Assembly (NCBI RefSeq): GCF_007565055.1 | Contig: NC_044553.1 | Coordinates: 40,811,916-40,875,915 of the forward strand | Direction: 5' to 3' | DNA length: 64,000 bases | Source: Rhinopithecus roxellana | Lineage: Eukaryota > Chordata > Mammalia > Primates > Cercopithecidae | The notes under the pieces: model-generated | What the model was told of the DNA's origin: nothing | The model's input: the letters and a program-made list of their open reading frames with translations, nothing else | Databases searched by the model: none | Part shown: positions 63,220 through 64,000 of the stretch, piece after piece | How positions within the stretch are numbered: the stretch's first letter is position 1 | Layout of the letters: each line of letters begins with the position of its first letter | Program-made: the position numbers and the translations under genes

Positions 63220-63960
63220 TCTCCAATCCCTTTTATCCCATATGCAAATGAATAATACCATCATTCTACCAGTCCCACCCAGCTCCCAAACCCCAAATCT
63301 GGGAAAGATCCTTGGCTGTTCTTGCTCCCTTACCCTACATCCAATCAGTTTCTCAGTTCTGTCCATTCTGTCTTCTTAATGTCTTTCCAGTTTTCATCTC
63401 TGCTTCATCCTCACTGCCACTGATTTGGTTTATCCTCAAAACCTTTCTTGAGGCCGGGCGCGGTGGCTCAAGCCTGTAATCCCAGCACTTTGGGAGGCCG
63501 AGACGGGCGGATCACGAGGTCAGGAGATCGAGACCATCCTGGCTAACACGGTGAAACCCCGTCTCTACTAAAAAAATACAAAAAACTAGCCGGGCGAGGT
63601 GGCGGGCGCCTGTAGTCCCAGCTACTCGGGAGGCTGAGGCAGGAGAATGGCGTGAACCCGGGAGGCGGAGCTTGCAGTGAGCTGAGATCTGGCCACTGCA
63701 CTCCAGCCTGGGCGACAGAGCGAGACTCCGTCTCAAAAAAAAAAAAAAAACCTTTCTTGAATAAGTTACAGTAGAAGTCTGATAGCCATAGTCCCTGTCC
63801 CTGATGTCATCTCCCCCTCTCTCCAATATGCCCTTCACATTGCTAGCAAGTGATCTTCTAAAACCCAGATACAATTAAATAGTATTATGCCATCTTACAT
63901 AAAATATCCTCTAAAGCCCTCAAAATCGCCACTGCTTTTACTTATCTTGTGCTGTTAGCT
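63220..63960 (+). mobile_element. L2 LINE fragment split by AluY
   Basis: catccaatcagtttctcagt, tcctcactgccactgatt, caagtgatcttctaaaaccc and cctctaaagccctcaaaatc fit the 3' part of L2, diverged. Confidence 0.6.
63452..63750 (+). mobile_element. AluY, Old World monkey type, full length
   Basis: Near-consensus from ggccgggcgcggtggctcaa to cgagactccgtctcaaaa. Exact duplication aaaacctttcttga at 63438-63451 and 63747-63760. Contains gatctggccactgcactcc, seen in monkey AluY. Confidence 0.96.
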
Positions 63961-64000
63961 CTATCTAGTGAAAAAACAAAACAAAATTTATAAACCCTTC

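Overview
The window is nuclear DNA from a primate, almost certainly an Old World monkey. Several young AluY copies (about 4119-4430, 8102-8412, 38732-39030, 63452-63750) carry base changes I associate with cercopithecid AluY (for example gatctggccactgcactcc near the 3' end where human AluY has gatcgcgccactgc). Three of them have clear target-site duplications. The rest is AT-rich intronic sequence with the usual primate mix of L1, L2, MIR, MaLR LTRs and old DNA transposons. There is no bacterial or viral genome content, no operon, no CRISPR array and no recognisable tRNA or rRNA gene.

Only one gene is supported. Twelve consecutive internal coding exons on the minus strand, from 57058 down to 5449, encode WDR72, the WD40-repeat paralogue of WDR7 (rabconnectin-3 beta). 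Splice sites and codon phases are consistent across all twelve exons. They join into 1803 nt (601 codons), roughly residues 52-652 of a protein of about 1100 residues. The start codon exon lies beyond 64000 and the C-terminal exons lie below position 1. WDR72 is known from enamel maturation and renal acid handling, and is thought to act in vesicle traffic or V-ATPase control.

Layout: 1-5448 is intron with a nested LTR/DNA transposon, an Alu, an AluY and L1 remnants. 5449-5645 is the last exon seen. 5646-33400 is one 27.8 kb intron holding Alus, MaLR LTRs, L1 3' ends and two long tetranucleotide repeats. It includes an Alu-free stretch from about 25.5 to 33.4 kb, which continues to about 34.9 kb across the next exon. 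33401-50874 is the exon-dense part (ten exons in 17.5 kb). 50875-56951 is a 6.1 kb intron. 56952-57058 is the first exon seen. 57059-64000 is intron full of nested L1, MER2, THE1 and Alu insertions.

The most unusual signal is a perfectly matching 231 bp inverted repeat (42127-42357 against 43348-43578, 990 bp apart) in a WDR72 intron. It does not look like a transposon. Several smaller fold-back palindromes (2550, 15432, 41042, 46384) suggest repeated template-switch events. The exon that follows the 231 bp repeat also lacks an AG at the acceptor position I would expect, so its start may have moved six bases in frame. I found no evidence of a new biological system; the interest here is structural and splicing-related.
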